Assembly (NCBI RefSeq): GCF_013391695.1
Contig: NZ_JACBGH010000001.1
Location: 434,001-498,000, forward strand
Source: Thiomicrorhabdus cannonii
GTDB lineage: Bacteria; Pseudomonadota; Gammaproteobacteria; Thiomicrospirales; Thiomicrospiraceae
Length of the DNA stretch: 64,000 nt
Direction of reading: 5' to 3'
Both the position numbers and the translations under genes were made by a program. The first letter of the stretch is position 1. Each line of letters begins with the position of its first letter. This document shows, one piece after another, positions 53,463 to 63,923 of the stretch. Below the pieces are notes generated by a model, which was not told the DNA's origin, searched no databases, and worked only from the letters and a program-made list of their open reading frames with translations.

Positions 53463-54707
53463 ATGGAACAAATAACGCATCTCAGCTATGCAATGGACAC
53501 CTTCTACTTCTTGATGTCCGGCGCTCTGGTCATGTGGATGGCAGCAGGTTTTGCCATGTTGGAGGCCGGCCTGGTCCGCGCCAAAAACACCACGGAAATT
53601 CTGGCTAAAAACGTCGGCTTGTTTGCCATCGCTTCAATCATGTACATGTTGGTGGGTTACAACATCATGTACGGCGACAGCATTAACAGCTACATCCCGG
53701 GCATCAGCTTCCTGCTAGGTGGCGACAATGCCGTGGCAGATGTTCTTGCCAGCAACGGTGAGACTTACTATTCAAGTATGTCTGACTTCTTCTTCCAGGT
53801 TGTGTTCGTAGCGACCGCCATGTCGGTGGTATCCGGTGCTGTGGCTGAACGTATGAAGCTGATGTCGTTCTTCGTCTTCGCGATTGTGATGACAGGCTTT
53901 ATCTATCCGGTTGAAGGCTTCTGGAAATGGGGCGGCGGGTTCCTTGACGAACTGGGCTTCTTGGACTTCGCAGGTTCAGGTATCGTTCACATGACAGGTG
54001 CCGCTGCTGCTTTGGCCGGTGTTATGGTACTGGGTGCTCGTAAAGGCAAATACGGTCCTAACGGTGAAGTACGCGCGATTCCGGGTGCCAATATGCCTCT
54101 GGCTGCACTGGGTACCTTCATCCTGTGGTTGGGTTGGTTCGGTTTTAACGGTGGTTCTGAGCTTAAAATCTCTAACATCGAAGAAGCCAATGCGGTCGCC
54201 ATGATCTTCGTGAACACCAACATGGCTGCGGCCGGCGGTGTCATCGGTGCCCTGTTGATCTCTAAAATCCTGTTCGGCAAAGTTGACTTGTCAATGATCC
54301 TGAACGGCGCTTTGGCTGGTCTGGTTGCCATCACTGCCGAGCCTTTGACTCCAACACCATTGGCTGCAACGCTGATTGGTCTGGTAGGCGGTATCATCGT
54401 AGTGTTTGCCATCCTGGCAATGGATAACAAACTGAAAATCGACGACCCGGTAGGTGCGATCTCTGTTCACGGTATCGTCGGTATCTGGGGTCTGATTGCG
54501 GTAACCTTCACCAATGCGGATGCTTCTTTGAGCTCACAGCTAATCGGTACTGCAGTGATCTTCGCTTGGGTATTCATCACTAGCTACATCGTCTGGAGCA
54601 TTATCAAAGCGGTTATGGGCGTACGTGTTAGCGAAGAAGAAGAGTATGCCGGTGTGGACAAATCAGAATGTGGTATGGAAGCTTACCCAGAGTTCACCAA
54701 CAAATAA
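53463..54707 (+). CDS. amtB: Ammonium transporter AmtB
   Basis: A 414-residue, 11-helix trimeric ammonium channel. MWMAAGFAMLEAGLVRAKNTTEI, DFAGSGIVHMTGAAAALAGVMVLGARKGKYG (first pore His in VHMTG), GWFGFNGGSEL and ISVHGIVGIWGLIA (second pore His) are family hallmarks. It has no cleavable leader; the first helix acts as signal. Pairs with GlnK. Like glnA it uses T-ending codons often, a sign of high expression. Confidence 0.96.
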   Translation: MEQITHLSYAMDTFYFLMSGALVMWMAAGFAMLEAGLVRAKNTTEILAKNVGLFAIASIMYMLVGYNIMYGDSINSYIPGISFLLGGDNAVADVLASNGETYYSSMSDFFFQVVFVATAMSVVSGAVAERMKLMSFFVFAIVMTGFIYPVEGFWKWGGGFLDELGFLDFAGSGIVHMTGAAAALAGVMVLGARKGKYGPNGEVRAIPGANMPLAALGTFILWLGWFGFNGGSELKISNIEEANAVAMIFVNTNMAAAGGVIGALLISKILFGKVDLSMILNGALAGLVAITAEPLTPTPLAATLIGLVGGIIVVFAILAMDNKLKIDDPVGAISVHGIVGIWGLIAVTFTNADASLSSQLIGTAVIFAWVFITSYIVWSIIKAVMGVRVSEEEEYAGVDKSECGMEAYPEFTNK

Positions 54708-54747
54708 TCCTTTCTTAGTCTGAATTACTCCTCGGTAATCAAAGCTT

Positions 54748-54771
54748 GGCCCCGTTTACGGGGCTTTTTTT
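54748..54771 (+). terminator. Intrinsic terminator of amtB
   Basis: GCCCC, GTTTAC loop, GGGGC and seven T; 41 bp after the amtB stop. Confidence 0.9.
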
Positions 54772-54784
54772 ATCTACAAAAGCA

Positions 54785-55213
54785 TCACAAATTGCGCATC
54801 TTGTACAAAAAGCGCAGCCAGTAATCCTTTAAGGTCAATTTGGGCTCAAGCGGATGCGAAAACACCAACAGCACCGACGTTGTTTGCGGATTGAACAACG
54901 GATGCTTGGACCAATCCATCAAATCCTCGTAAGCCACCCCCGAATCCATCGCAATCAACTGCCAAGGAAAATTCCTGCTGTCAGCTATTACGCGCGGCCC
55001 GTCAAGGGTAAATTCCAAACGGAGTTTCTCTTCCAAAATGACCGTTTTGGTTTCACCCGACTCCATCCAGATGCGAATCACCTCCCCGGCTTCCAGCAAG
55101 GTCCCGTAGGGCAAAAACTGATAATTGGCGTTCAAACTCGTCACCGGATTATCCACCAACGGCGGACCTTCCGGAAACTTAAACTGACAATAACCTCCTG
55201 AACAACAAGACAT
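54785..55213 (-). CDS. Hypothetical protein with an N-terminal CCxxxxC cluster
   Basis: A 142-residue soluble protein starting MSCCSGGYCQF. Three Cys within the first nine residues suggest metal or cluster binding or a thiol switch; no other Cys was seen. The rest is predicted beta-rich (EVIRIWMESGETKTVILEEKLRLEFTL) with a C-terminal helix. No family recognised. It is transcribed alone, convergent with amtB and divergent from the flagellin gene. Confidence 0.68.
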   Translation of the reverse strand: MSCCSGGYCQFKFPEGPPLVDNPVTSLNANYQFLPYGTLLEAGEVIRIWMESGETKTVILEEKLRLEFTLDGPRVIADSRNFPWQLIAMDSGVAYEDLMDWSKHPLFNPQTTSVLLVFSHPLEPKLTLKDYWLRFLYKMRNL

Positions 55214-55287
55214 TTTTAGCTTTCCTCAACACTCAAAAAATCGTAATATATTCAATAACGAATGCATTTTAGAAGCGGAGCAAGATC

Positions 55288-56076
55288 ATGGCAATTCAAT
55301 CCTACGGCTCTATCACATCCAACAGCTACATTCCCAATGTTACCCCAAGCAGCAGCCTGGCAACGGGAAGCCGCATCAATCAGGCAGCAGACGATCCGGC
55401 CGGCTTGGCGGTGACCGCCTCTTTGACGACACAGGTTAACGCGCAGGACATGGCTGTGCAAAATGCCAATAACGGCATCGCCCTCTTGCAAACGGCCGAC
55501 GGCGGCAGTCAATCGATTACCCAAAGCGTATTGCGCATGAACGAACTGGCGCTGCAAGCGCAGAACGGCACTCTGTCTGACCAGCAACGCTCTATGCTGA
55601 ATGTCGAGTTTCAGCAGAACCTGGAAAACATTAACAACATTGCCAACAACACCAGTTACAACGGCATCAACTTGCTAAACGCTGATACCTCAAACGTCAA
55701 TATCGCACTGAATGACAGCAATAACGCGCTGAACCTGCCGAATTTCACAACCGATTCATTGGGACTAAGCGGCTTGGACATCAGCAACTCCGCCAATGCC
55801 GCACTGGCACTGCAAGGCCTAAGCACGGCAACGGAACAGCTCAGCAACGGCCGCGCGCAATTCGGCGCCCAGCAAAACGGCCTGATTTCAAGCGTGAACA
55901 ATTTGAACTCGCAAAACGTCAACACCCTGGCCAGCCGCAGCACCATCAGCGATGCCGACATGGCACGTGTTGCCACTGAACAAACCCGCCAATCGATTTT
56001 GAATGAAGCCTCAATGGCGATGCAAGCGCAAGGCAACCAGTCTCGCGCCAGCGTCTTACAACTTCTAGGTAGCTAA
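55288..56076 (+). CDS. Atypical, solitary flagellin
   Basis: A 262-residue flagellin-like protein. The N-terminal domain begins ATGSRINQAADDPAGLAV, the counterpart of SSGLRINSAADDAAGLAI, but the 31 residues before it (Gly/Ser/Pro-rich) replace the canonical D0 helix. Next comes SVLRMNELALQAQNGTLSDQQR, a short variable centre of about 60 residues, and the C-terminal domain with ISDADMARVATEQTRQSIL and ending VLQLLGS. No other flagellar gene is near and no clear sigma-28 promoter is seen. It may be a minor flagellin, or a filament protein with altered assembly. Confidence 0.85.
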   Translation: MAIQSYGSITSNSYIPNVTPSSSLATGSRINQAADDPAGLAVTASLTTQVNAQDMAVQNANNGIALLQTADGGSQSITQSVLRMNELALQAQNGTLSDQQRSMLNVEFQQNLENINNIANNTSYNGINLLNADTSNVNIALNDSNNALNLPNFTTDSLGLSGLDISNSANAALALQGLSTATEQLSNGRAQFGAQQNGLISSVNNLNSQNVNTLASRSTISDADMARVATEQTRQSILNEASMAMQAQGNQSRASVLQLLGS

Positions 56077-56127
56077 GGACGCACAAAACGTCCCCTTTAA
56101 ATTTGTCTTCCTCCTAGAAGCACCTCA

Positions 56128-56166
56128 TCGGCCACCGACATTTTCTCATGGTGGCCGAATTTTTTC
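56128..56166 (+). terminator. Intrinsic terminator of the flagellin gene
   Basis: TCGGCCACC (56128-56136), 13-base loop, GGTGGCCGA (56150-56158), then A and six T. Confidence 0.88.
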
Positions 56167-56251
56167 CTTTTTTCTCCCCCTAACACCCACCAAGCCCATG
56201 CGCTCTTTGCTATAATTTTGGGCTTATTACATTTAAGAAAACAAAAGACCG

Positions 56252-59023
56252 ATGGAAAAGCATTTCGACCCCAATACAATTGAATCCAAGTGGTACCAAC
56301 TCTGGGAAAACAAAGGGTATTTCAAACCGCAAAATAACGACGCGGCTCCCTACTCCATTATGATCCCGCCGCCAAACGTCACCGGCAGTCTGCACATGGG
56401 CCACGCGTTTCAGGATACGATTATGGACACCCTGATCCGCTACCATCGCATGCAAGGCAACGACACCCTGTGGCAACCGGGTACCGACCATGCCGGGATC
56501 GCCACCCAGATGGTCGTCGAAAGACAGCTGGCCGCCAAAGGTTTGAGCCGCCACGATCTGGGACGAGATGCATTTATCGACAAAATCTGGGAATGGAAAG
56601 AAGAGTCCGGCGGCACCATCACCAAACAGTTGCGCCGCCTGGGTGCGTCACCTGACTGGTCGCGCGAACGCTTCACTATGGACGATGGTCTGTCGAATGC
56701 AGTCAAAGAAGTCTTTGTACGCCTCTATGAGGAAGGCCTGATCTATCGCGGCAAACGCCTGGTGAACTGGGATCCGATCCTGCACACCGCGGTATCCGAC
56801 CTGGAAGTCATCTCCGAAGAGGAACAGGGCAATCTATGGCACATGCGTTATCCATTGTCCGACGGCTCCGGCCATCTGGTGGTCGCCACCACCCGTCCTG
56901 AAACCATGCTCGGCGACCAGGCGGTCGCGGTCAACCCGGAAGACGAACGTTACAAGCACCTGATCGGCAAAACCATCACCCTGCCGTTGGTGGATCGAGA
57001 AATCCCGATTATCGCCGACGACTACGTCGATCTGGAGTTCGGAACCGGCTGTGTCAAAATCACCCCGGCGCACGACTTCAACGACTACGAAATGGGCAAA
57101 CGTCACAATTTGCCGATGCTCAACATCTTCACCATCGATGCCGCCATCAACGACGAAGCGCCGGAAAAATACCGCGGCCTGGACCGTTACGAGGCGCGCA
57201 AACAGATCATTGCCGACCTGGAAGCCCTGGGGCTGATGGAAGACATCAAACCGCACACTTTGATGGTACCGCGTGGCGACCGCTCGCATGCCGTCATCGA
57301 ACCTCTGCTGACCGACCAATGGTATGTTGCGGTGGAATCGCTTGCCAAACCGGCCATCGACGCCGTCAAAAACGGCGACATCGAATTTGTGCCTAAAAAT
57401 TGGGAAAACACCTATTTTGAATGGATGAACAATATCCAGGACTGGTGTATCTCGCGTCAGATCTGGTGGGGGCATCGCATCCCGGCCTGGTACGACGAAG
57501 CCGGCAATGTCTACGTCGGTCGCGATGAAACGGAAGTGCGCGGAAAACACAATCTCGCCGCAGATGTCAGCCTGCGCCAGGATGATGATGTTCTGGACAC
57601 CTGGTTCAGCTCTGCACTCTGGACCTTCTCAACCCTGGGCTGGCCGGAACAGACTCCGGAACTGGCTAAATTCCACCCGACTTCAGTATTGGTCACCGGT
57701 TTCGACATCATCTTCTTCTGGGTTGCACGCATGATTATGATGACCTTGAAGTTTACCGGCCAGGTACCTTTCAAACAGGTCTACGTGCACGGTTTGGTAC
57801 GTGACGGCGAAGGTCAGAAGATGTCCAAGTCCAAAGGCAACGTGCTCGACCCGATCGACCTGATCGACGGTATCGATTTGGAAAGCCTGGTGCAAAAACG
57901 CACTTACGGCATGATGCAACCGGAAAAGGCGGCCAAAATTGAACAGGCCACCCGCAAACAGTTTGCCGACGGCATTCCTGCCTATGGCACGGATGCACTG
58001 CGCTTCACTTTTGCGTCGCTCGCCTCGACCGGACGCGATATCCGCTTTGACCTGAACCGCGCCGAAGGTTACCGCAATTTCTGCAACAAGCTGTGGAACG
58101 CCACGCGTTACGTGCTGATGAACACCGAAGGTTACGACACCGGTGTGGACGCCTCCCAGCCGGTGGAACTCTCTCTGGCGGACCGCTGGATTGTTTCGCG
58201 CCTGCAGCAGATTGAAGAGGAAGTCGCCAAGCATTTTGACAACTACCGCTTTGACCTGGCGTCGAACGCGCTGTACGAGTTCACTTGGAACGAATACTGC
58301 GACTGGTATCTGGAGCTTGCCAAACCGATATTGAATAGCGCCGACAGCAGTGACGCCGCCAAACGCGGTACACGTCGCACGCTGGTGCGTGTACTGGAAG
58401 CCTTGTTGCGTCTGCTGCATCCGGTCATTCCGTTCATCACAGAGGAAGCCTGGCAGGCGGTAGCGCCTTTGGCCGGGAAAGACGGCGCCACCATTATGTT
58501 GCAACCCTATCCGCAAGCGGAAGCCGATAAAATCGACAGCGCCGCCATGGCCGAACTGGAGTGGGTTAAACAGTTCATTATGGGCGTGCGCCGCATTCGT
58601 TCCGAAATGGACATCGCACCTAGCAAAGCTCTGCCGGTACTGTTAGCCAGCCTGAATGACACCGATGCAGCCTGGCTGGAAAACAACCGTCTGTTCTTGC
58701 AGTCTTTGGCCAAGCTGGACAGCATCACGGTCTTGCAAAACGAAGCCGACGCACCGGAATCCGCCGTGAGCCTGGTCGGCGAAATGAAGGTGCTGATCCC
58801 TATGGCCGGTCTGATCGACAAGGACGCCGAACTGGCGCGCCTAGCCAAAGAGATTGGTAAACTGGAAGGCGAAATCAAGCGTTTGTCAGGAAAACTCGGC
58901 AATGAGAGTTTTGTGGCCAAGGCCCCTGCAGACGTGGTGGCGAATGAACGTCAGAAACTCAGCGACAATGAAACCGCACTGAATAACTTGAAGGTTCAAT
59001 ATGAAAAAATTCAGCAACTTTAA
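56252..59023 (+). CDS. valS: Valyl-tRNA synthetase
   Basis: A 923-residue class I synthetase. The HIGH motif appears as [20 protein letters not shown] as [20 protein letters not shown], and the editing domain (about 200-340) has [17 protein letters not shown]. The C-terminal coiled-coil arm ([23 protein letters not shown]) is present. Its last 23 bp overlap the next gene. Confidence 0.97.
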   Translation: MEKHFDPNTIESKWYQLWENKGYFKPQNNDAAPYSIMIPPPNVTGSLHMGHAFQDTIMDTLIRYHRMQGNDTLWQPGTDHAGIATQMVVERQLAAKGLSRHDLGRDAFIDKIWEWKEESGGTITKQLRRLGASPDWSRERFTMDDGLSNAVKEVFVRLYEEGLIYRGKRLVNWDPILHTAVSDLEVISEEEQGNLWHMRYPLSDGSGHLVVATTRPETMLGDQAVAVNPEDERYKHLIGKTITLPLVDREIPIIADDYVDLEFGTGCVKITPAHDFNDYEMGKRHNLPMLNIFTIDAAINDEAPEKYRGLDRYEARKQIIADLEALGLMEDIKPHTLMVPRGDRSHAVIEPLLTDQWYVAVESLAKPAIDAVKNGDIEFVPKNWENTYFEWMNNIQDWCISRQIWWGHRIPAWYDEAGNVYVGRDETEVRGKHNLAADVSLRQDDDVLDTWFSSALWTFSTLGWPEQTPELAKFHPTSVLVTGFDIIFFWVARMIMMTLKFTGQVPFKQVYVHGLVRDGEGQKMSKSKGNVLDPIDLIDGIDLESLVQKRTYGMMQPEKAAKIEQATRKQFADGIPAYGTDALRFTFASLASTGRDIRFDLNRAEGYRNFCNKLWNATRYVLMNTEGYDTGVDASQPVELSLADRWIVSRLQQIEEEVAKHFDNYRFDLASNALYEFTWNEYCDWYLELAKPILNSADSSDAAKRGTRRTLVRVLEALLRLLHPVIPFITEEAWQAVAPLAGKDGATIMLQPYPQAEADKIDSAAMAELEWVKQFIMGVRRIRSEMDIAPSKALPVLLASLNDTDAAWLENNRLFLQSLAKLDSITVLQNEADAPESAVSLVGEMKVLIPMAGLIDKDAELARLAKEIGKLEGEIKRLSGKLGNESFVAKAPADVVANERQKLSDNETALNNLKVQYEKIQQL

Positions 59024-59696
59024 AACGCTCGCGCCGGCCATCCTCCTTGGTCTGAGCATTCTGAGCCAGCCTGTACAGGCGGTCGAATCCGCGGCAGGCG
59101 GCGTGCGCTACATCACCGACTCGTTTGAAGTCCCGATGCGCAGCGGCGCCAGCCACAAGCACCGCATCAAACGCATGGTCAAATCGGGCAGTGAAGTCAA
59201 ACTGCTGGAGGTCAACGAAGAAGGCTGGGCCAAAGTCAGTTATGCGGGCACAGAAGGCTGGATGCCGGCAATGATGCTCGAAAACCAGCCGATTGCCCGT
59301 GACCGTCTGGATGCCCAAATGGCCAAAACCACTGCGGTGGAGGCTAAACTCAACGACTTGAAACAGGAATTGAGCACCCTGCAAATCCGCTATGACGAAA
59401 CCAGCAACGAACTCAAAACCGTCAAGCAGGAGAAGTTTGAAATCACGCAGGAACTGAACCGCCTGAAAGAGGTTTCCAGCGGTGCGGTTGAACTGGACAA
59501 GCAAAACCAGGAGATGAAAGCCCGTCTGTCCCGCCTGGAAGACGACAACGCGATTATGCGCGAACAGATCGACCAGTCTGACGATGCCATCAAACGCCAA
59601 TGGTTCCTGACAGGCGGCGGCGTGCTCCTGCTGGGTCTATTGCTGGGTCGTTTCTTCAGAGTGCCTAAAAAACGCCAGAAATGGGGTGAACTTTAA
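59001..59696 (+). CDS. SH3-domain protein with coiled coil and C-terminal anchor (YgiM-like)
   Basis: A 231-residue protein of the TIGR04211 type. Signal peptide (to about VQA-VES), a bacterial SH3 domain (about 33-95; [17 protein letters not shown] and [17 protein letters not shown]), a long coiled coil (about 105-200), one transmembrane helix ([19 protein letters not shown]) and a basic tail. It probably sits in the inner membrane with the SH3 domain facing peptidoglycan. Overlap with valS suggests coupling; function unknown. Confidence 0.85.
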   Translation: MKKFSNFKTLAPAILLGLSILSQPVQAVESAAGGVRYITDSFEVPMRSGASHKHRIKRMVKSGSEVKLLEVNEEGWAKVSYAGTEGWMPAMMLENQPIARDRLDAQMAKTTAVEAKLNDLKQELSTLQIRYDETSNELKTVKQEKFEITQELNRLKEVSSGAVELDKQNQEMKARLSRLEDDNAIMREQIDQSDDAIKRQWFLTGGGVLLLGLLLGRFFRVPKKRQKWGEL

Positions 59697-59718
59697 AAGC
59701 CAACTCTGCTAAAAACGC

Positions 59719-59745
59719 AAAACGCCCTCTTATGAGGGCGTTTTT
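59719..59745. terminator. Bidirectional terminator between the SH3 gene and dsbC
   Basis: AAAACGCCCTC, TTAT loop, GAGGGCGTTTTT; usable for both convergent genes. Confidence 0.88.
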
Positions 59746-59764
59746 GTTGATAACAACCGTGCGC

Positions 59765-60496
59765 TTAATGCTTTTGCTGCAACATCTGCACCAACTCTTT
59801 GGCCGGCACATACCCCGGAATCATGTCGCCGTTCTCAAGAATGATGTTCGGCGTGCCATTCACGCCAAATATCTGTGCCTGTTGCATATGCGCCAGAACC
59901 GGATTGTCGCAGCTTTTGGAAGCCACCTGTTCGCCGGCCATCAGCTTGTCCATTGCTTCATTACGATTTTCCGAACACCAGGCTGTTACCCCCTTCTGAT
60001 AGGCCGGTGATCCGGCGCCGGCACGCGGATAAGACAAGTAACGCACCGTGACCCCCGCTTCGTTCAAAGCCGGAATCTCTTTATGCAACTTATGGCAATA
60101 CGGGCAGTCGATATCGGTGAATACCGTCACCACATGCTTTGCTTGGCCTTTTGCTGGGTAGGTAATCATGCTATCGGCAGGAATTTTGGCCAATGCGGCT
60201 TTGCGGGCGTTGGCCTTGGTGCGTTCCGTCAGGTTTTCACGGGTATGCAGATCGATCAAACTGCCGTTCAAAACGTATTTGGCATCGCCCGTCATGTAAA
60301 TCACCATCGGCCCCACCGAAACCTCATACAGCCCCGGAAGTACGCTGGGGGTGATGTTTGCGTCAGGCGCATCCGGAATAATGTTTTTCAACTGCTGCTG
60401 AATCGCTTGCTTATCACTTGCCATATCGGCATTTACCGCCGAGAAAGGCAGCGCTCCCAAACTCAACGCCAAAACTGTTTTTTTCAAAATATGCAT
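59765..60496 (-). CDS. dsbC: Periplasmic disulfide isomerase DsbC
   Basis: A 243-residue thiol-disulfide protein. Signal peptide ending SAVNA, N-terminal dimerisation domain (about 25-85) and thioredoxin domain with VVTVFTDIDCPYCHKLHKE. The active site is CPYC, not the E. coli CGYC. The cis-Pro segment GVNGTPNIIL and a second Cys pair (AWCSE...SKSCDN) are present. xerD lies about 100 bp upstream in the same direction. Confidence 0.93.
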   Translation of the reverse strand: MHILKKTVLALSLGALPFSAVNADMASDKQAIQQQLKNIIPDAPDANITPSVLPGLYEVSVGPMVIYMTGDAKYVLNGSLIDLHTRENLTERTKANARKAALAKIPADSMITYPAKGQAKHVVTVFTDIDCPYCHKLHKEIPALNEAGVTVRYLSYPRAGAGSPAYQKGVTAWCSENRNEAMDKLMAGEQVASKSCDNPVLAHMQQAQIFGVNGTPNIILENGDMIPGYVPAKELVQMLQQKH

Positions 60497-60599
60497 CGTT
60501 AAACCATCTGTTGCTTTATAAAGTGCATGGGACTATAGCACAGTTTTAACCCGCTTCCCAATGCTCGAATATGGATAAAATCTGACGATAGACCCCCGC

Positions 60600-61517
60600 T
60601 CATCCGCGCGGATGATGCTGCTGGTGAATGCGGTGCAGTCGCTCTTTGGCAACGTGTGTATAGATTTGTGTGGTGGAGAGATCGCTGTGCCCCAGCAACA
60701 GCTGCACGGTTCGCAGATCTGCCCCGTGATTGAGCAGATGCGTGGCAAAGGCATGGCGCAGACCATGCGGAGAGAGCTTGCCGTAAATGCCTGCAGCAAA
60801 GGCGAGTTGGTGTACCCTGTGCCATAGAGTCTGGCGCGTCATCGGCCGTCCGATGCGTGACACGAATAGCGTCGGCACCCATTTCTGCCCGACCAGCTGC
60901 GGACGGGCATCACGCACGTAGCGTCCTATCCACTCTATGGCCATCTCGCCCATCGGCACAATACGCTCCTTGGAACCCTTGCCCGTCACCTGCACCAGTC
61001 CGGCACTTAAATTGACCTGTTCAAACGGCAGCTCCACCACTTCGGACACGCGCAAGCCGGACGCATACATCAACTCTAAAATCGCGCGGTCACGCAACCC
61101 CAAAGGCGTCATGACATCAGGGGCATTCAATAGCGCGTCAACCTGCTTTTCACTGATGACCGACGGGATTTCGCGCGGGATTTTGACGGCTTTGAGCAAG
61201 GCCGTCGGGTCGGAAGCAATTCGCTCGTTGAGCGCCAACCACTGATAAAAGCGCTTTAAGGTAGAAAGCAAACGTGCATTGCTCTTGGCTTTGCGCCCCT
61301 GATCCTGCATGGATAACAGAAAATCTTCGATATGCTGCTTTTCAGCCTGCTGAATTGCCAGCGGCAGGCTTTGCAATTCCCACCAGGCCAGGTAGAGCTG
61401 CAGATCTTTGCGGTAGGCCGCGAGAGTATTGGCGCTCAGCCCTTCGACAAAGGCGAGCTGATTGAGAAACTCCTCGCAAATTGCGGGCAACGGAATGGAG
61501 AATGGGGCACGCTTCAT
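60600..61517 (-). CDS. xerD: Tyrosine recombinase XerD
   Basis: A 305-residue site-specific recombinase that, with XerC, resolves chromosome dimers at dif. The SAM-like N-domain (FLNQLAFVEGLSANTLAAYRKDL) is followed by the catalytic domain with Arg in SGLRVSEVVELP, Lys in VTGKGSKERIVPMG, HGLRHAFATHLLNHGADLR, His in LLGHSDLSTTQIYTHV and the nucleophile Tyr there. The xerD-dsbC order is conserved in gammaproteobacteria, which argues for XerD over XerC. Confidence 0.93.
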   Translation of the reverse strand: MKRAPFSIPLPAICEEFLNQLAFVEGLSANTLAAYRKDLQLYLAWWELQSLPLAIQQAEKQHIEDFLLSMQDQGRKAKSNARLLSTLKRFYQWLALNERIASDPTALLKAVKIPREIPSVISEKQVDALLNAPDVMTPLGLRDRAILELMYASGLRVSEVVELPFEQVNLSAGLVQVTGKGSKERIVPMGEMAIEWIGRYVRDARPQLVGQKWVPTLFVSRIGRPMTRQTLWHRVHQLAFAAGIYGKLSPHGLRHAFATHLLNHGADLRTVQLLLGHSDLSTTQIYTHVAKERLHRIHQQHHPRG

Positions 61518-61582
61518 TAGACAGCTTTAAAGGGATTAACTGAAATCCATTATACGGCAAGCGGCTTAAAATGCCTGAATAC

Positions 61583-61618
61583 AAAAACGCCCCAGATCGA
61601 GACCGATCCGGGGCGTTT
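61583..61618 (-). terminator. Terminator of the rpsP-rimM-trmD-rplS operon
   Basis: AAAAACGCCCC and GGGGCGTTT flank a partly paired inner part (AGATCG/CGATCC-like). On the minus strand the T-run follows the stem, 47 bp after the rplS stop. Confidence 0.85.
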
Positions 61619-61664
61619 CATCTGTCTGACAGCCAATCCATTGCTGGATGGATGCATCAAGAAA

Positions 61665-62009
61665 TTATACTTTTTCTTTGATACGTGCTGCTTTACCAGA
61701 CAAGTCGCGCAGGTAGTACAATTTAGCACGACGTACGTCACCGCGGCGTTTCACTTCAATGCTTTCAACCAGTGGGCTGTAAGTTTGGAATGTACGCTCA
61801 ACGCCAACACCGTGAGAAATCTTGCGAACGATGAAGTTAGAGTTCAATCCACGGTTTTTCTTAGCGATAACAACACCTTCATAAGCCTGAAGACGTTCGT
61901 TTTTACCTTCGATAACCTTAACTTTAACAACAACTGTGTCACCTGGAGCAAATGAAGGAATTTCTTTGTTCATTTGTTCCGCTTCAATACGCTTGATGAT
62001 ATCGCTCAT
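61665..62009 (-). CDS. rplS: 50S ribosomal protein L19
   Basis: A 114-residue ribosomal protein at the 30S-50S interface. The start at 62009 ([13 protein letters not shown]) fits the family, five codons inside the open frame, with GGAG upstream. [28 protein letters not shown] and [23 protein letters not shown] are conserved. Last gene of the operon, 137 bp after trmD. Confidence 0.97.
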   Translation of the reverse strand: MSDIIKRIEAEQMNKEIPSFAPGDTVVVKVKVIEGKNERLQAYEGVVIAKKNRGLNSNFIVRKISHGVGVERTFQTYSPLVESIEVKRRGDVRRAKLYYLRDLSGKAARIKEKV

Positions 62010-62146
62010 CTTTAAGCACTCCATTTTTTGTTTAAAGCCGCCTTGAATGTATCGGTCTTTAAACGTGAAAACGCACCTTTATGCGGTTGACGTTTTCAAC
62101 TGCATTCATCCAACATTCGCCGGGCTTGCCGACCAGAGGTTGAACC

Positions 62147-62848
62147 CTAATTGTCACCTTCACTGACCAGTTTGGTCAGAAGGTCGGGGCGCCGCTGCTG
62201 CGTACGCTCCCGTTTTTGCGCCTGTCGCCAGGCTTCAATTTTTGCGTGATTACCTTCAACCAGCACACTCGGCACCGCCATGCCGTCCACCACTTCGGGA
62301 CGCGTATAGTGCGGACAATCCAGCAGGCCGTCGGAAAACGAGTCCTGCTCGGCCGACTGGTTATGCCCCAAGGCGCCCGGCAGGAGACGAATCATCGCAT
62401 CCATCAACATCATGGCCGGCAGCTCACCGCCACTGACCACAAAATCGCCGATACTGATTTCCTCGTCCACTTGCGATTGCAGCAAACGCTCATCCACCCC
62501 TTCGTAACGGCCGCATAACAGGGTTACGCAATCGTACTGCAACAGGGATTGCACCTTCGCCTGCGTGAGCGGTTCGCCCTGCGGAGAAAGATACACTACG
62601 TGCGGCTTGACGGACACTTCGCTGCGAATGGCATCAATAGTATCCTTGAGCGGCTGGTACAGCATCACCATCCCCGGACCGCCGCCATAAGGCCGGTCAT
62701 CGACCGTCTTATGTCTGTCAGTCGTGAACTGACGCGGATTCCAGGTTTTTAATTCATATAGACCGGTTTGCAGTGCGCGACGGCTCACGCCGGACTCCGT
62801 CAATGCGCTGAACATTTCCGGAAACAGGGTGATAATGTCGAACCTCAC
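62147..62848 (-). CDS. trmD: tRNA (guanine-N1)-methyltransferase
   Basis: Methylates G37 of tRNAs to prevent frameshifting. The 233-residue SPOUT enzyme has [48 protein letters not shown] and [14 protein letters not shown], the trefoil-knot SAM site. Its ATG overlaps the rimM stop by 4 bp. Confidence 0.97.
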   Translation of the reverse strand: MRFDIITLFPEMFSALTESGVSRRALQTGLYELKTWNPRQFTTDRHKTVDDRPYGGGPGMVMLYQPLKDTIDAIRSEVSVKPHVVYLSPQGEPLTQAKVQSLLQYDCVTLLCGRYEGVDERLLQSQVDEEISIGDFVVSGGELPAMMLMDAMIRLLPGALGHNQSAEQDSFSDGLLDCPHYTRPEVVDGMAVPSVLVEGNHAKIEAWRQAQKRERTQQRRPDLLTKLVSEGDN

Positions 62849-63381
62849 TGGTCTTCTTCCAAATCCCAGTTAACCACAATCAGTTTGTGTTCGATATCGA
62901 CGGAGAGAATAAATTGATCCATGACAAATGGAATCAAATCCGGATGTTCGCCTTCAACACGCAGCACGTCATGCGCGCCGGTTTCGACCAACCCGGTGAC
63001 CTCTCCGAGCAGTACGCCGTCCTGATTTTTGACCTGACAACCGATCAGATCAATCCAGTACATCTCCTCCGCCGGATTTTCCAGCTGAGAGCGGTTGATC
63101 GCGATTTCGCATCCCATGTACTCACGGGCGATATCACGATTCTCCACCTCTTCCAGCAAAGCCACCAAGGCTTTTCCGCCTTGTTGTACTTTGCCTTCCA
63201 AGAGCGTAACGGCTTGCCATTCACCTTTATGTGAACCGCTTGGGCAGCGCACCCACCAGGGTGAATAGCTGAAAATATTTTCACGCGGGTCGGTATGGGA
63301 AAAAATCTTCACCCAGCCTTTTACCCCGAAAACACCGCTAATCTGGCCGACAATGAGTTTTTCTTCAGAAGCTTCCGACAT
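62845..63381 (-). CDS. rimM: Ribosome maturation factor RimM
   Basis: A 178-residue 30S assembly factor binding S19. [21 protein letters not shown] in the N-domain and [11 protein letters not shown] plus [18 protein letters not shown] in the PRC-barrel domain identify it. The end of the gene ([14 protein letters not shown]) is typical. It lies 29 bp after rpsP. Confidence 0.96.
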   Translation of the reverse strand: MSEASEEKLIVGQISGVFGVKGWVKIFSHTDPRENIFSYSPWWVRCPSGSHKGEWQAVTLLEGKVQQGGKALVALLEEVENRDIAREYMGCEIAINRSQLENPAEEMYWIDLIGCQVKNQDGVLLGEVTGLVETGAHDVLRVEGEHPDLIPFVMDQFILSVDIEHKLIVVNWDLEEDQ

Positions 63382-63410
63382 CGTTTGACAGCCCGATTGC
63401 GTTATTCAGA

Positions 63411-63647
63411 TTAAGCGTTTTTAAGGATGCTTTTTACGCGATCGCTCATTTGAGCGCCTTGAGCGATCCAGTGATCAACACGCGCCTGATCTACACGGAC
63501 TTTTTCTTCGTTGCCACGTGCAACCGGGTTAAAGAAACCAACTTGCTCGATGAAACGGCCAGTTGCTTTGTAACGCTGATCAGCTACAACCATTTTGTAG
63601 AAAGGACGCTTTTTAGAACCACCACGGGCTAAACGGATAACAACCAT
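63411..63647 (-). CDS. rpsP: 30S ribosomal protein S16
   Basis: A 78-residue ribosomal protein, complete, with [25 protein letters not shown] and [11 protein letters not shown] typical of S16. GGAGAAATATA precedes the ATG. First gene of the rpsP-rimM-trmD-rplS operon; the long AT-rich stretch to 63850 is its likely promoter region. Confidence 0.97.
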   Translation of the reverse strand: MVVIRLARGGSKKRPFYKMVVADQRYKATGRFIEQVGFFNPVARGNEEKVRVDQARVDHWIAQGAQMSDRVKSILKNA

Positions 63648-63857
63648 TATATTTCTCCAATTAATAAATCAGGCGATGGGAAGGAATCTCCCCAACAAAT
63701 TCTTCTAACCTTTCCCACTATCCGGGAAAAGCGGAATTATACATAAGAACAACACGCGGTTCAACCGCCTTATTGCGATGATTTATTGAAAGTTTTCAAC
63801 TTTTTAACGCGACTGCCAACCTAACAAACCGCGCAGAATTCACGCGATTACAAAACA

Positions 63858-63900
63858 AACAGGCCGGGTATGCATCCACACCCGGCCTGTTCAGTTTTTT
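63858..63900. terminator. Inverted pair of the GGCCGGGT repeat after ffh
   Basis: AACAGGCCGGGT (63858-63869), 10-base loop, ACCCGGCCTGTT (63880-63891), then CAG and a run of T. Located 24 bp beyond the ffh stop, before the rpsP promoter region. Confidence 0.85.
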
Positions 63901-63923
63901 TAAACACATTTTTTAAGCGGCGA

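Noticed and set aside
57940-57960. AAAATTGAACAGGCC in valS
   Set aside because: Matches only the left half, in an ordinary IEQA codon context.
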